From: Alphaproteobacteria bacterium
Lineage (GTDB): Bacteria; Pseudomonadota; Alphaproteobacteria; Rhizobiales; Xanthobacteraceae
NCBI GenBank assembly: GCA_037200445.1
Contig: JBBCGH010000001.1
Coordinates: 3,410,001-3,474,000 of the forward strand
Direction: 5' to 3'
Length of the DNA stretch: 64,000 bases
The notes beneath the pieces are model-generated. The model was not told the DNA's origin. It searched no databases and was given only the letters and a program-made list of their open reading frames with translations. A program made the position numbers and the translations under genes. Below are positions 63,357 through 64,000 of the stretch, in pieces (the stretch's first letter is position 1; the number at the start of each line of letters is the position of its first letter).

Positions 63357-64000
63357 TGAGACGATTGAGTTTGATCGCGGCGCTCCTCGCCCTTGCGCCT
63401 GCGGCTTTCGCGCAGGATGCCGATACCGAAAAGGCGATCGAGAAATACCGCGCGATGCTCAAGGAAGACCCGTGGAGCAATCCGGGCTATCTCGACGCCG
63501 ATCGCGGTGAGGCGCTGTGGACCACCAAGGCCGGACCGAAGAACGCAAGCTTCGAGCAATGCGACCTCGGCAAGGGACCGAGCAAGGTCGAGGGTGCGTT
63601 CGCCGAACTGCCGCGCTACTTTGCGGACGCCGATCGGGTCATGGACCTCGAGACGCGGCTGCTGTGGTGCCGCGAGACGCTGCAGGGCCTGAGCACCGCC
63701 GACTACGTCAAGCGCCCGCATCCCGGCGGCGGCCAGCCCGTGAAGGAGATCGGCGCGATCGCGACCTATGTGGCGAGCAAATCCGCAGGCGAGAGGATCG
63801 CCGCGAGGCTCGACCAGCCGAAGGAGCGGGAGGCGGTCGCGCTCGGCGAGACGCTGTTCTATCGCCGCTCCGGGCCGTTCGATTTCGCCTGCTCGACCTG
63901 TCACGCGGAGCAAGGCTTGCGCATCCGCCTGCAGGGCCTGCCGCAGCTCGCGCAGAAGAAGGAGGCGAGCAAAGTCATCGGCGAATGGCCCGCGTATCGC
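63357..64000 (+). CDS. soxA: SoxA, thiosulfate-oxidising cytochrome c subunit, runs off the right edge
   Basis: The SoxAX cytochrome loads thiosulfate onto SoxY. From GTG 63357 (GGGAG seven bases upstream): signal RRLSLIAALLALAPAAFAQ, mature DADTEKAIEKYRAMLKEDPW, NPGYLDADRGEALWTTKAGP, CDLGKGPSKVEGAFAELPRY, LLWCRETLQG, then one haem site CSTCHAEQGLRIRLQGLPQL. The N-terminal domain has two separate cysteines (in FEQCDLGKG and LLWCRET) but no CxxCH, so this is the monohaem type of SoxA. The active-site persulfide cysteine lies beyond the edge. About 215 residues are present. Confidence 0.93.

Overview
The window looks like a chromosomal segment of a high-GC alphaproteobacterium of the order Hyphomicrobiales (Rhizobiales), most like the Bradyrhizobium / Xanthobacteraceae / Pseudolabrys group. 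The reasons are the pdhA-pdhB-pdhC-lpd operon with lipoyl-fused PdhB and DUF5076 genes, enolase and an FtsB-like gene just upstream, the palindromic element starting GAGCATGATCCCGAAAAGTG, several other long intergenic inverted repeats, and many solute-binding-protein transporters. No rRNA gene or complete tRNA gene is visible.

Layout. 1-8331: central metabolism on the minus strand (eno, a ParE-type toxin-antitoxin pair, an FtsB-like gene, pdhA, a small membrane protein, pdhB, two DUF5076 genes, pdhC, lpd), interrupted on the opposite strand by a ModA-like binding protein between pdhC and lpd. 8443-18725: housekeeping and accessory genes (PH-domain protein, TerB-like protein, queF, metallo-beta-lactamase-fold enzyme, MFS carrier, a DUF350 / DUF1190 / DUF1190 / glutathionylspermidine-synthase-like cassette, kdsA, a VOC protein, a serine hydrolase, a NIPSNAP protein). 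19024-29448: an accessory block with a 2959-residue mosaic RTX-type protein, two decayed site-specific recombinases fused end to end, and a 3' fragment of a tRNA-Glu gene that looks like an attachment-site scar. 29452-33722: a BchE-like cobalamin/radical-SAM protein, small hypothetical proteins and an orphan trypsin-like protease.

33739-42000: aspartate dehydrogenase facing a Bug-type binding protein, a haloacetate-dehalogenase-like hydrolase, a secreted six-haem cytochrome c, an alpha/beta hydrolase and a lytic transglycosylase. 42082-46838: a complete branched-chain amino-acid-type (Liv) ABC importer. 47000-56468: a plus-strand run with a NIPSNAP protein, a succinate-semialdehyde-dehydrogenase-like enzyme, a histidine phosphatase, then a tight operon of a ThDP-dependent enzyme, a Tau/Ssu/Nrt-type ABC importer and a second aldehyde dehydrogenase. 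The operon reads as import, decarboxylation or ligation, then aldehyde oxidation, of an unknown substrate. 57402-64000: thiosulfate oxidation, soxY-soxZ-soxB-soxC-soxD on the minus strand and divergent soxA running off the right edge. soxX is not in the window.

Caution on sequence quality. pdhC (twice), livF, soxB, the BchE-like gene and probably soxD carry single-base frame breaks, several in G/C homopolymers or GC-dinucleotide runs. PDH E2 is normally required and soxB and livF are otherwise intact, so I infer consensus indel errors rather than true pseudogenes. The recombinase relics are different: they are degraded at several points and look really dead.
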